Assembly (NCBI GenBank): GCA_028386065.3
Contig: JAKUCV010000968.1
Coordinates: 133,142-197,141, forward strand
Length of the DNA: 64,000 nucleotides
Reading direction: 5' to 3'
Source: Turnera subulata
Taxonomy: Eukaryota; Streptophyta; Magnoliopsida; Malpighiales; Passifloraceae
Shown piece by piece: positions 20,983 to 32,357 of the stretch (the first letter of the stretch is position 1; each line of letters starts with the position of its first letter). The translations under genes were made by a program, and so were the position numbers. The notes beneath the pieces are model-generated. The model made no database searches and had not been told where the DNA came from. It worked only from the letters and a program-made list of their open reading frames with translations.

Positions 20983-22399
20983 GTAATGTACAAGAACCAC
21001 ACTATGAGCAGAACTAGTACTGATTAGGCAAAACCTCATCCCAAGTTTTTTGACTGGGATAAAACCTTTGTTTTTAATCGTGCGTTGAAAACAAGTTTAA
21101 AGCCACTCAAACTGCCAACTCACATTGGGAGTAAATTAGTTACTAGGTGTCAATCTTTTAGCTTAAACAATGCGCATAAAAATGATGATTTGATGAAGAG
21201 GAATTTAAGAAATCAAATTGGCCCATGTGAAGCGCACTAAAGCAAAACCAGACCTGATGCATATCTCGACTTCATAGAACCAAATTTATTAATGTTCTAA
21301 TAGAAGCATATATACCTATATACAATACTATTAACCACATCGACCAAAAAAATTTATTATATTTTAATCCTCAAATTGATGAGTCCATTAAATCCATTAT
21401 TGTTAGCCCACAAAGTAAATCTCATAATTGTCAAGCAACAATACAACCAATAGCCATTACACCAGTATCGACGGATACCAACACCATGAACCGCATGCAA
21501 GGTTGGCACTTATCAATCACGAAACTTAATGGATGGTTGTGGGAAGAAAAATACCTTACTAGAGAATGATTCAAAATTTTGGAGAACCAGACTAGTCCAC
21601 TCCTATCGCCAACAACCGAACCCATGAGATTAATCTCGATTGGCACAAAAACCCGAAAGCTGCAGGTGACGCCAAGACGAAAACCCGAGCTTGCAAAACA
21701 CCACAGTGACGGCGACAACGAACAAACTCGACAGCCCCGTCACCGACGCTTTCATCCCGTCGTCCCACAAAGCCAGGCCTTGCCTTCTCTCTCGCTTGAA
21801 CATGTCCACAGCCAACATCAAAGGAAAGGAAGATTGAGAGGAAGTAGGCGGCAGCGATGGTGGCTTTTGGCGGCGCTGGCGGTTGTTTGTGGAGAGAAAG
21901 AGGAGGGTTTGAGAGAGAGAGATGGGTTAAGGGAGTAGCTCAATCGGGGAAGAAGAGAAAAGAAAAAGAGAAGAGAGAGAGGGAAAAAGATGATTATATA
22001 CTCATGCTCTAGGTTAGGGTTCACACCGGAACCAAAACGGATTCATTTTGACTCAAAACAATGACACTCCATCCACAGCCCCTCCTCTAGTCAACCCCAT
22101 GGTCAAAACTCAACATATTGTGTGTTTTATGTTTTGGTACAACCAAAACTACGTAGTTTTGGGAAAAACTACATGGAACTTTGTGTTTTATCCCAAAATA
22201 CTATTTAATACTATATAAAAGAAATACTAAGGGATATAAGATAAATAATTCCAACGTAAAGAAATATACTCAAGGAAATAAAAATATTTTTCCTTTGACC
22301 ATGCATTCCCGGAAATTTCCGTGAGGGAAAATTGGAAATAAAATTTCAAAAATTCAAAAAATTCATAAAAAAATTAAAACGAAAATTCGGGGCGTTACA

Positions 22400-22690
22400 G
22401 TTCTACCCCACTTAACAAAATTTTGTCCTCGAAATTTACTTAAGTCCAGCAACCAAAAGCTTAACTTATACAAACAAGTATTATCCGGTACCAACGTACC
22501 GTTGGCCGAAACTACCAAGTAGAACCATCGTGACCATCAATCACATTTCCAAGCAAGAACTCCGATGTACCAAATCAATCATTGACTTTAGTCCAACATG
22601 ATTAATAAAGCATAACATCAATGCAGTAACCCAATAGTTTTATCCAACCATCATCACCATTGATAATACAAGAATCCATCTTCTTTGCTC
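22400..22690 (-). other. 3' internal remnant and polypurine tract of T
   Basis: On the minus strand, AATTTCGAGGACAAAATTTT, then TAAGTGGGGTAGAAC, then the LTR. This is the same pre-LTR block as in V at 12395. Upstream of it the sequence is non-coding down to the junction with the copia fragment, which I place near 22690. Confidence 0.6.
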
Positions 22691-23090
22691 ATTAGACATT
22701 TTGAAAATTTTGATGAAGACTCTTCTAAGTTAACCATATAAATATTGTCAATCCTATCACCTTGTAGAATGATCTTATTATCACTAAGACGTTCTACGGT
22801 GCATGATTGGAATCAAAGATTACACGATTTCCCTTATCACATAATTGACTTATGCTTAAGAGATTGTGTTTAAGACCCTTAACAAGTAAAACATTATCAA
22901 TGGAGGAAGACTCATCTTTACCAACCGAGCCAATGCCGATGATCTTTCCTTTGTTGTTGTCTCCAAAGACAACGTTTCCTCCATTTGATGGCTTTATTTG
23001 CAAAAATTTGGATGCTTCTCCGGTCATGTGCTTGGAGCATCCGCTATCAAGGTACCAAAGTACACTTGAAGCCTTCAAGCATACCTACAA
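22690..23090 (-). pseudogene. Copia protease / GAG-pre-integrase fragment
   Basis: On the minus strand this shows WYLDSGCSKHMTG, the aspartic protease active-site region (DSG) of copia polyproteins. It is followed by NLLSISQLCDKG, the GAG-pre-integrase hallmark, and by a decayed stretch (frame change near 22795) that still reads IDNIYMVNLEE before the copia sequence ends. It is out of frame with the gag upstream and has a stop between them. SIRE-type polyproteins normally read straight through here, so this copy is dead. Confidence 0.75.
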
Positions 23091-23097
23091 CATCAAA

Positions 23098-24861
23098 TCA
23101 ATGAGATTTAGGTACCCAAATCTTCTTGGGTCCTTGAGTGTTAGGTGCATAGTGGTTATGAGCTTCTTCTTGAGCCCAATGCCTATGCCTAGTGAAACAA
23201 ACAGGAGCAATATGTCCTATTCTATTGCAATAATGACAAATGACATTTGGGTTATGCATTCTTCTAGGTTGATAGTAGTTACTATGTTTCCTATACTTAT
23301 GCACATTACTCACTTTGTTTACCTTAGGTTGTACCTTAGGTTTCTTTGATTCAACTTTATGTCTTTTAGGTTCATTTCTAAAACCTATTCCATGCCTAGT
23401 AGATTGCAAATTACCTAGCATAGAATTCAGATTCTTATGAGGAGTATTAAACTTCTTCAAGGTTGTTTCAAGTTGTTCAACTTGTTTCCTTAAAGGTATG
23501 CATGATGAACATTCCTCTATACTCTTCTTTCCTAGCATCTTATTTTCATCCTTCAGCTTCTCATTTTCACATGCTAATTTTTCATTTTGTTCTTTTAAAG
23601 AGCCACATGATACACATTCCTTAGGTGTGTCTAGAATCTTATTTTCTTCCTTAAGATTCTTATTCTCATTAGACACATTTTCCATATCGTTTTCTAAAGT
23701 TATAACTTGTTTCTTCAAACTCTTATTAACTTTAGAAATAGAAATGAATTCACCATAAAGCTCATCAAATGCATTTTGTAATTCCTCATATGTAAAATTT
23801 TCATTTGGAGAAGTGGTACTTACCTCCTCCGGTTCTTCCCTTGCCATGAGACATAGGTTAGCCGTTTCTTCTTCATCGCTATCGGATGATTCATCACCGG
23901 AATCGCCTCCCCATGAGATGTATGCCCTTTGCTTCTTGTAGGACTTCTTCTCCTTTCCCTCCTTTGCTTTGGGGCATTTGGGCTTGATGTGCCCACTCTC
24001 TCCACACCCATAGCATTTGGGTGGTCCGGACATCTTTCTCCCTTTCTTTACAAATTCCTTCTTCATGAATTTGTGGAATTTGCGGATGACAAGTCCGAGT
24101 TCCTGATCGTCATCGCTAGAGTCCGATTCAGTGAGCTCTTGCGTCTTGGAGGTGGAAGCTTTGAGAGCTATGTTCTTCTTCTTTGGTTCCTGCAAAGAGG
24201 GTTTAAGGATAGTAGTTTCATAGGTTAGAAGATTACCTCTAAGACTGTCAATGGTTGTGTTCGATGTCCCGATGTTTTCATAGATTGCGTCGGCTTTAGA
24301 ACGCCATTCGGGAGTGAGGCATCTAAGGACTTTTCTGACCAAGTCCTTGTCGGAGTAGACCTTCTTGAGAGCATGAAGCTCATTTATGATTTTGGAGAAG
24401 CGGTCGAACATCTCCTCAATTCCCTCATTCTCCTTCATACGAAAGAGTTCGTAATCAGCAGTGAGGGAGTCGATTTTGGCCTCTCGAACTTGATCGGTTC
24501 CTTCGTAGGTGACCTCCAGCTTATCCCACATTTCTTTTGCGGTTGTGCAGCAAGAGATTTTCCGATAATCATCGGGGTTGACTGCACAATATAGCATGTT
24601 GATTGATTTGGCGTTGTTTTCAACCATCGTAATGTCTGCAGCGTCATACTCCTCCTCCGTCTTTGTCACTGTGGTTTCACCAACTTTCTTCGTCGGAATT
24701 TGCTCTCCGATCTTCATGATTCGCCAAAGAGCATAGTTGTTGGATTGGAGGAAAATTCTCATCCTCTCCTTCCAGTAGCTGTAATTTGTGCCATCAAAGT
24801 ACGGTGGACGGACGGTTGAATGTCCTTCGAGAATTCCTGCATGATTACTTGAAGAAGCCAT
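23098..24861 (-). CDS. gag: Copia (SIRE-like) gag polyprotein, intact frame
   Basis: A 587-codon frame from the ATG at 24861, 40 bases downstream of the primer site. Residues 18-45 carry RPPYFDGTNYSYWKERM, the N-terminal signature of copia gag (DUF4219 type). Residues about 60-210 are the helical UBN2 capsid domain (EMWDKLEVTYEGTDQV, MFDRFSKIINEL). A CCHC zinc knuckle, CYGCGESGHIKPKC, lies near residue 280. A long Lys/Glu/Asn-rich coiled coil follows at about 370-480. A second CCHC knuckle, CHYCNRIGHIAPVC, is near residue 547. Two knuckles separated by a coiled coil is the plan of large SIRE gags. The frame ends just before the protease region, after WVPKSH. It packages element RNA into particles in the cytoplasm. 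It may still be expressible from its own LTR, but the rest of the polyprotein is lost. Confidence 0.88.
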   Translation of the reverse strand: MASSSNHAGILEGHSTVRPPYFDGTNYSYWKERMRIFLQSNNYALWRIMKIGEQIPTKKVGETTVTKTEEEYDAADITMVENNAKSINMLYCAVNPDDYRKISCCTTAKEMWDKLEVTYEGTDQVREAKIDSLTADYELFRMKENEGIEEMFDRFSKIINELHALKKVYSDKDLVRKVLRCLTPEWRSKADAIYENIGTSNTTIDSLRGNLLTYETTILKPSLQEPKKKNIALKASTSKTQELTESDSSDDDQELGLVIRKFHKFMKKEFVKKGRKMSGPPKCYGCGESGHIKPKCPKAKEGKEKKSYKKQRAYISWGGDSGDESSDSDEEETANLCLMAREEPEEVSTTSPNENFTYEELQNAFDELYGEFISISKVNKSLKKQVITLENDMENVSNENKNLKEENKILDTPKECVSCGSLKEQNEKLACENEKLKDENKMLGKKSIEECSSCIPLRKQVEQLETTLKKFNTPHKNLNSMLGNLQSTRHGIGFRNEPKRHKVESKKPKVQPKVNKVSNVHKYRKHSNYYQPRRMHNPNVICHYCNRIGHIAPVCFTRHRHWAQEEAHNHYAPNTQGPKKIWVPKSH

Positions 24862-24900
24862 GGAAGATTTCCTCTCAAACGGTTAAGTCTTCAGAGAGTT

Positions 24901-24914
24901 AGGCTCCGCTACCA
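24901..24914 (-). other. Primer-binding site of the copia fragment
   Basis: On the minus strand TGGTAGCGGAGCCT, two bases after the LTR end at 24917, close to the initiator-Met site TGGTATCAGAGC. It fixes the LTR boundary. Confidence 0.75.
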
Positions 24915-25459
24915 ATTGTTAGGAACAATAGACTTAAGCTAGAGGGGGGGTGAATAGCTTATGACCGAAAATTAAAAACTTTGCAGGAAATGAAGTGCGG
25001 AATTGAAAAATAGAAGGACACAAGAGATTTTTATACTGGTTCACACACAACTAATTTGTGGCTAATCCAGTCCTTCAAGATACACTTGAAGAGTTCACTA
25101 TCTACCGTTAAGCTTCCGGGTGCTTAACAAACCGTTTACAGCCTAGGAATTCTAATCACAAGAATCCTACACACTTGCTTGAAGATACCTCACTTCAAGA
25201 CTTCTCTCAAGGAAAGAAAATCACTCTTCCTATGAGTAGCTACAAGGGAACAAACCTCCCTTTCAGTGTATGAACAACACTATAAAGATTACTCAAACAA
25301 AAGCTCTCTCAAGAGTAGGTATGAGTTACAATTAAGCACTAATAAGGCAACTCTCAATAATCTCAAAGGAATTGGCTCTTAAACTTGATTGAATGTTTTG
25401 CAATGAATGATGAATGAAATAGAGAGTTGATTGGTTGATAAACACAGCTAAAAATGCTC

Positions 25460-25467
25460 AATATATA
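25460..25467 (-). promoter_or_regulatory. TATA box of the copia LTR
   Basis: TATATAT in GAGCTATATATTGAGC on the minus strand, about 815 bases into the 1,365-base LTR and about 100 bases downstream of the palindrome array. Confidence 0.5.
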
Positions 25468-25564
25468 GCTCTGAAAAGTCATGGAGCCGTTTGAAATCCA
25501 CCCAAGAAAAACACCTTTAAGCAAAGCTTAGTGGGTGCTGAAAAGTTGTCTGGACCATGCCTTA

Positions 25565-25982
25565 AACATCGATGTTTTAAAGGAGAACATCGATGTTTTG
25601 CCCATAAAATTTGAATTTTGGGCTAACGGTAACTAAAACATCGATGTTCTGAATCCAAACATCGATGTTATTTTGGTTCGGCAAAATTCTTTTGAAACAG
25701 GTTTATGCAAGAACATCGATGTTGGAAAATGAAACATCGATGTTTTGTGAAACATCGATGTTTGATTAGCCAACATCGATGTTTTTTGGCTTCGGCAAAA
25801 TTCTATTTCTAAGACAAGTTTTCATGAACATCGATGTTGGATTGGAAACATCGATGTTTTGACCAACGGTCACAAGAACATCGATGTTTTGTAATCCAAC
25901 ATCGATGTTTTAGAGCTACTGCCAATATTTTGAAAAACTTGAAAAACAGAACATCGATGTTTGCTTTCAGAACATCGATGTT
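25565..25982. repeat. Array of 14 perfect AACATCGATGTT palindromes
   Basis: Fourteen exact copies of the 12-bp palindrome in 418 bp of the copia LTR, at irregular spacing and often in close pairs. The spacers are unrelated to each other, except for a longer unit containing GGCTTCGGCAAAATTC that recurs. The centre ATCGAT is a ClaI-type site, and every copy keeps it. In LTR orientation the array sits in U3, upstream of the TATA box. Confidence 0.92.
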
Positions 25983-26281
25983 TTGGACTAAAAACACATC
26001 TTTATGTTTGAAATCATGCTAATGAATTGTATGATTGAAATGTGTTTTGTTTGAGCCAATGCCTAAGAGAAGTTGAGTGTTTTACCTTGTACAAATGGGT
26101 CCTAACTTCTCTTGCTCTTCTTTGCACTTCAACTCTTGATCATATCTTCTCTTGAATTCTTGATCACTTTGGTTGAGTACTTGTTTGCTTGATTTCTTTT
26201 TGCTTCATCTTGGTTATGAGCTTGGTTTGTCATTTAACAAAACCTGTAATGAATGACCTATGAAGACATAGGTTCTAACAA

Positions 26282-26884
26282 ACAAAGTTTAGAACCTCAA
26301 GTACCATCAAAAAGATATTTTCCTAAATATACCGTTAGATCATCCTCAAATCAATTCAAGACAGTTATCAGCTCGAACTCCGATTAAGATTTAATCCATA
26401 TTATAACTCACAAGTAAGTTCATATCCTCGAGCTCAGATAATCAGACCATAATTAACATGATCACCAAGTTTACAGGAATCATATCCCACAAGTATCATA
26501 TCAAATCATCCCTTGACTGATGTAACATCCAAAGCAAACTGATGGTTCTTACTTGTGTTGGCCAGTTTCACACTGACAAGAAAAACAAGCAAAGAGTCAA
26601 GAGTCTTTGACTCTACACCGACACTGGCCAAAATAGTGGAACTTCCACAAAACAAACATTACTACAGCCTAAGCTGTAAAGGCAAGCATGTCATTTCAAC
26701 GACAATACCGGGTCACCCCGACCCTCAGCAGGTGCGTGTCCTCCATCGGATCCATAACAAGAATCACTATATGAATGCATATGACAATGCAACAACCGAC
26801 TCAAAAAGGAGCAGGCTCATGCACATTAAAACACAAAACAAATCAACACATCTCCAAGGATCTACAGCCTGCTCCTCTACCAAC
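26282..26884 (-). other. 5' internal remnant of T
   Basis: About 600 bp between the T primer site and the copia LTR. It is non-coding on both strands; the 110-codon plus-strand frame at 26555-26887 has no domain and runs into the LTR. Confidence 0.5.
26868..26882 (-). other. Primer-binding site of T (tRNA-iMet type)
   Basis: On the minus strand TGGTAGAGGAGCAGG, two bases after the LTR end at 26885. Twelve of 15 bases match TGGTATCAGAGCAGG. It confirms 26885-30036 as the 5' LTR. Confidence 0.65.
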
Positions 26885-29800
26885 TGAAACGCCCGTAACC
26901 TAAAATAACCAAATTAATTAATTATACATATGAAATGATCAAACTACCCTTTTGTCCCCGGGTTACGATATAAAACACAAATGAATCGAGAATAAATATA
27001 CAAGCCAAGGTAAACGAAACTGTATCCTAACAGAAACCGACTCTATGCGAGCCCAACTCCCAACACCAAAAATGTTAGCCATGACACAATCATCATCAAT
27101 TTTATTATAAATTATATAATAAATTATACAAGGTAAAATGAGTATGCATCGGAAGACAAAATAACAAAAGAAACATGAATACAATGCACCCTATGGTTCC
27201 GACCCGGCGAGAGGAAAACACCGCCACCTGCTGATATGCACCACTAGTCAATGAGCAGTTAACCTGCAAAAGACGTGAGGGGGTGAGACCAATCACTGTC
27301 TCACCGCAAACAAATAAACCAGGGTATACACATATACAAGTCAACCACAAATACACTGGTATACGTCATCAAAGCCACAGTGCACAAAGCAAGTCATCAA
27401 CAAACTTTTATCCAACGTATGTACTCTATCGTCTTACTATGAACATAATTCTTTAACTTTATATGTGTTGTATATTTTATTATTAGGGCCTTCTACTGTG
27501 TGCGTTGGGCGCGGTAGCGACTGGCCAGCTCCCCAGGGCGTATGCCCAAACTCAACACATATATAATATAAAACACCGGAATGGGTAAGTTCCGACAAAA
27601 AGATAACCACTAATAACCAAGTGACTGACAGCTTTAGGAGGGGTGCTCTCCTCATGGAAATACATAGTACAAGAATCTTGGGGCACACCCGTCAGTCCCC
27701 AAGTCGCCGGCTCTGTGAGGGGTGCTCTCACCAAGGAATTAGTAATAACAATAATCAAGGGGTACACCCGACAAATCCCCGAGGCGCCAGCTCTACGAGG
27801 GGTACTCTCATTAATATACTATCGAGGGCCGTACCCATCTATCCCCTCGTCGCCGTCTCTGTGAGTACAACTCACTATAAATACAGGACTCGAGAGGTAC
27901 CCTCTCTCCCGCTCGGTGCTGTCGGTGAACAGCCCCGCAGCAGAAATTACTTATCCTTTAGTTTACCAGCTTGGTAAGTTGTTATTGTAATATGTATAAA
28001 GTAGTTGTATGCTCTTTAACAATTCTTGTAACATGTGTGCTCCTTTTCTATCAGTACAACTCATGTACTCAAAGTATGATGACAACCATCATAGGTACCA
28101 TATCATATAATCAGCATATAATAACAATATAACATCAGCATGGCCACCAAAGCAGACAAGAGCATGCAACACAACAAGCATCCAGCCAAACAACGTTTGA
28201 TACAAACAAGAATTTATCACATCATTTACCCATAACCATCTACCCGAGCATTGTGGGAAGTAAAGGCATACCAGGGTTTATAAGTCCTCACCTGGGTTAT
28301 CGAAGTTGTCCTGAAAGCAAACACTTGGTCCTGTCTTGACGACATTTGATCCTATACTGGTACCAGATACAATCACATAAAATGCATAACAAGAATGACA
28401 TGAAGTGCATACATGTTATATAAAAATAATTAATATTCATGCCCAAATAAGTTTATAAGTGTCGTAAGAGAATGAATTAGAAACCGATTTAATAAGTTCC
28501 ATGAAAAAAATCAAGTGTACATGACACTGCATGAAAGCCGAAAACTAAAGATAATGTAATCCATTGGCCTATGCGAAAATAACATATATTACAAAAATAT
28601 ATATATATATATATAGTAATGTAATAGAACCACACTATTAGCAAAACTAGTACTGATTGGGCAAAACCTCATCCCAAGTCTTTTGACTGGGATAAAACCT
28701 TTGATTTTAATCATGCCTTGAAAACATGTTTAAAGCCACTCAAACTACCAACTCACATTGGGAGTAAATTAGTTACTAGGTGTCAATCTTTTAACTTAAA
28801 CAATGCGCATAAAAATGATGATTTGATGAAGAGGAATTTAAGAAATCAAATTGGCCCATGTGAAGCGCACTAAAACAAAACAAGACCTGATGCATATCTC
28901 GACTTCATAGAACCAAATTTATTAATGTTCTATTAGAAGCATATATACCTATATATAATACTGTTAACCACATCGACCAAAAAAAATTTATTATATTTTA
29001 ATCCTCAAATTGATGAGTCCATTAGATCCATTATTGTTAGCCCACAAAGTAAATCTCACAGTTGTCAAGCAACAATACAACCAAAAGCCATTACACCAGT
29101 ACCGTCGGATACCAACACCATGAACCACATGCAAGGATGGCACTTATCAATCACGAAACTTAATGGATGGTTGCTGGAAGAAAAATACCTTACTAGAGAA
29201 TGATTCAAAATTTTGGAGAATCAGACTAGTCCACTCCTATCGCCAACAACTGAACCCACGAGAATAATCTCGATTGGGACAAAATCGAAAGCTACAGGTG
29301 ACGCCAAGACGAAAACCCGAGCTTGCAAAACACCACAGTTACGGCAACAACGATCGGCCTCGAGATCCCCGTCGCCGGCGCTTTCATCCCGTCGTCCCAC
29401 AAAGCCAGGCCTTGCCTTCTCTCTCACTTGAACATGTCCACAGCCAACATCAAAGGTAAGGAAGATTGAGAGGAAGGAGGCGGCAGCGATGGTGGCTTTT
29501 GACAGCGCTGGCGGTTGTTTGAGGAGAGAAAGAGGAGGGTTTGAGAGGGAGAGAGATGGCTTAAGGGAGTATCTCAATCGGGGAAGAAGAGAAAAGAAAA
29601 AGAGAAGAGAGAGAGAGGGAAAAAGATGATTATATACTCATGCTCTAGGTTAGGGTTCACACCGGATCCAAAACGGCGTCGTTTTGACTCAAAACGACGA
29701 CACTCCATCCACAGCCCCTCCTCTAGTCAACCCCATGGTTAAAACTCAACATATTGTGTGTTTTATGTTGTGGTACAACCAAAACTACGTAGTTTTAGGC

Positions 29801-30036
29801 AAAACTACATGGAACTTTGTATTTTATCCCAAAATACTATTTAATACTATATAAAAGAAATACTTAGGGATATAACATAAATAATTCCAACATAAAGAAA
29901 TATACTCAAGGAAATAAAAATATTTTTCCTTTGACCATGCATTCCCGGAAATTTTTGTGAGGGTAAAATTGGAAATAAAATTTCAAAAATTCCAAAAATT
30001 CATAAAAAAATTAAAACGAAAATTCGGGGCGTTACA
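26885..30036 (-). repeat. 5' LTR of T
   Basis: 3,152 bp, from the inverse of GGGCGTTTCA at 26885 to the inverse of TGTAACGCC at 30036, followed by the duplication CTAAG at 30037-30041. It matches 19162-22399 nearly throughout. Confidence 0.88.
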
Positions 30037-30041
30037 CTAAG

Positions 30042-32357
30042 CTTCATCCCTTTGCTTCCCTTTGATGAAGGGCCTGCCATAACTTCGTTTGTTAGGAGTC
30101 TCTGTTTCGCGGCGCTAGTATCTTTCTGCTTTCCTTGGAATGTTGTGGGTTTCTTTTGAAGTGGTTCCTTCGGTTGTTATGAAAAGTTTCCGCTTCACTT
30201 GCTTTTTGTCATGGTGCCTCAATTGGAATCCTCTTTTGGAATTGAACTTATTGGTTTGATCCGCATGTATCAGATGTTTGGTGCTTCTCTTCACCTTCTA
30301 TTTGGATCCTTATGGACTTCTGATCTTCGAGAAATGTTAGGAACTACTTAAGGACTTTATTGCTTCTATTGTAAATCGAAGGAGCTTTATAATTTCTTCA
30401 AAGGAGTTTCGTCTTTGAGGATTCTTTCAGTTGTCAGCTCCCGTGTGAAGTTTCTTTGATCCTTATAGCTTTAGAGGAGGTCTTGAATAATGTTTGCATC
30501 TACAGAAGCTTCATGCATCTTCTCGCAGGTCCTCTTCTGAGCATTTATATTTGGTTAACAATCCCTTGGTTCATTGGGAAATTGACCGGCTTTCTTGGAT
30601 ATATCTTTACTCATTGATTTTTCACCATCTCGTTTGTGGAAGCTTTGACAAAAATTTTCCTCAAACATGTGGTCAACACTTATTCCTACAATTCTCCTCC
30701 ATGCTGTGGTTCTCTTTTCCAACATTCTTGCTTTGATTAAAGCATTTGGACTGCCACTTTGCTTACTGTAATACTTCACCATAATTGAAAATTTTCTCTC
30801 CAACCTTCTTGCTTTAATTAAAGCATTTGTTTGCTTGAAGTAGATCTTGAATTTTTCTTTTTTTTTTTCATCTCAAGGACCTCGCCATGCAAGTCTTGTG
30901 ATAACAAGTTTGCCTTTTCACCAAGTACTTTGGTTATTTGTCATGGAACTGGTTGTTCCTCTTGGCTCTATTTGTCAACTTTTCATTAAGTACATGTTCT
31001 TCTTGGGGACTTCATTAGGCCTCTGTCATGTTGATATCTTATATTTTGCAAGGGTTCTCTGTTCGCCATTGATTTTCTTGGCAAAGCTTTTTTAGCTCCT
31101 CCATAACTCATTCTCGCTCCTATATGGGTTGCTTTTGGCTTTGTTTGAGCTGATTTCGTGTCCACATGACTGCTCATGCCTCCGCATGGGTTGATTTTCG
31201 TCTGGATGGGCTATCTTTTCCTTTCTTTTCTTTGTTGCAAATGCTTTTTGCCTCCAGGAACTGTTTTCCTTCTCCGTTGGGTTTGTTTGTTATAAGAATT
31301 GTTTAACTCATCGCTGGGGATGCCTACACCTTCACGGGATTAGCTACCTTCTACTCGGTAAAGAATGTTTTTGTCTTTAGGGCCGCTTTTGCTCCACAAG
31401 GGTTGCATGTACTTGAGGCTGCTTCTTCTATGCCAGGTCCTTCTCTTCAAGCACATCAATTGTCTTGCCTCTAGGAACTACATTCTTGCTCTTGGATTCA
31501 ACTCCTTGTTTCTCTAGGAATTGCATTCTTGCTCTTGAATTCAACTCTTTGTTCCTTTAGGAATTGCATTCTTGCTCTTGGGTTCAACTCCTTGCTCCTT
31601 CGCCTCAAGGAACTACATTCTTCTCGTTTGTGATGGGATATTAATCTTTAAGTGAGATGTTCGAAGCATTACTCAGTTTGGGAAGAACGAGGTGTTGGAC
31701 CCGAGGAAGAATTTTGGTGAGGGCCTTTTTCATGAGGACCTTGAAAAGCACTTCCTGCGGAGGTGAGAATAACTCCTAAGGACGTGAAAGCAATCCCAGG
31801 ACAAAGCAACAACAAAAACAAGCGATCCTTGTGGAAAGAAAGTCGTCCGTGAAGGCGGAAGCATCTCTTGCAATAGGAACAACGATCATCGCAAATACAC
31901 GACGTAACACGTAGAGTTTTTTATGTCAAGCACTAAAATCGATGCGTAAACTAGGGAGGAGCAGAAGGGAAGGAGACCAACATTCCCAAACTAAAGGAGC
32001 TTCAACCCTAAGCATTTGCAACAAAGAAATTATTGGAACTAGTTAATCAACACCATCAGCCTTGGGAGCTACGTATAGGACCTGCGAGTGGGAGCGAATG
32101 ATGCTGAGCTATTAGACCAATGGACCCCCATCTAGACCTCTCCATGTGAAGGAGAGCTGCCCAGTAGGGGAACAACAACCTTAGGAGCAATCAGTCCCAA
32201 CATTGTAGAATGTAGTTCCTAGAGGACAAAACAGTAGATCCTGTGAAGGTGCAAACAACCCCAGGAACAATCAGTCCCAGCGATGAAGAATGCAGTTCCT
32301 AGAGGAGAAAGCAGGAGATCCTGTAAAGGTGTAAGCAACCCTAGGAGCAATCAACAA
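30042..32357. other. W internal region, right part, with inverted tandem repeats
   Basis: Non-coding, T-rich. At 31440-31640 about three imperfect units carry AGGAACTACATTCTTGCTC and TTCAACTCCTTG. At 32150-32357 about two imperfect units of roughly 100 bp carry the inverse words (GAATGTAGTTCCTAGAGG at 32211-32228, then GATCCTGTGAAGGTG). The two sets are in opposite orientation, so this RNA could fold back. I see no gene. Confidence 0.5.

Larger units (their letters stand above)
19162..22399 (-). repeat. 3' LTR of T
   Basis: It runs from the inverse of GGGCGTTTCA at 19162 to the inverse of TGTAACGCC at 22399. It carries about 50 bp near 20695-20745 that the 5' LTR lacks. That segment is bracketed by CATGTTAT direct repeats, so the 5' LTR probably lost it by slippage. 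No gene is present; a cluster of open frames on both strands (21431-21938) is GC-rich shadow. Confidence 0.85.
22690..26281 (-). mobile_element. SIRE-like Ty1/copia fragment nested in T
   Basis: Minus-strand order: 5' LTR 26281 to 24917 (1,365 bp, TGTTAGGAAC at one end and GTTCTAACA at the other), primer-binding site 24914-24901, gag 24861-23098, then a frameshifted protease and GAG-pre-integrase segment to about 22690. Integrase, RT, RNase H and the 3' LTR are missing. The right end is a clean LTR end; the left junction lies within coding sequence, so the element was truncated after insertion, with part of T also lost. Confidence 0.8.
24917..26281 (-). repeat. 5' LTR of the SIRE-like copia fragment
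   Basis: Bounded by TGTTAGGAAC and its inverse GTTCTAACA. On the minus strand a TATATAT box lies at 25467-25460. A G-run follows at 24942-24949. Upstream of the TATA box lies the palindrome array at 25565-25982. Confidence 0.8.
19162..30036 (-). mobile_element. Element T: Tekay/Del-like LTR retrotransposon, 10.9 kb
   Basis: A complete insertion bounded by identical 5-bp duplications CTAAG at 19157-19161 and 30037-30041. On the minus strand: 5' LTR 30036 to 26885 (3,152 bp), primer site 26882-26868, internal DNA to 22400, polypurine tract, 3' LTR 22399 to 19162 (3,238 bp). LTR ends are TGTAACGCCC and GGGCGTTTCA. T's own internal DNA, outside the nested copia piece at 22690-26281, is only about 0.9 kb and has no coding domain, so T was non-autonomous or deleted. 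The LTRs look very similar along their length apart from a few indels, so T is a fairly recent insert. Confidence 0.88.

Noticed and set aside
21431..21938. Frames of 95-119 codons in the T LTR
   Set aside because: Overlapping frames on both strands in a GC-rich patch, disrupted in the other LTR copy.
25565..25982. CRISPR-like look of regularly recurring 12-mers
   Set aside because: Plant DNA, irregular spacing, a palindromic core and no cas genes; it is an LTR palindrome array.
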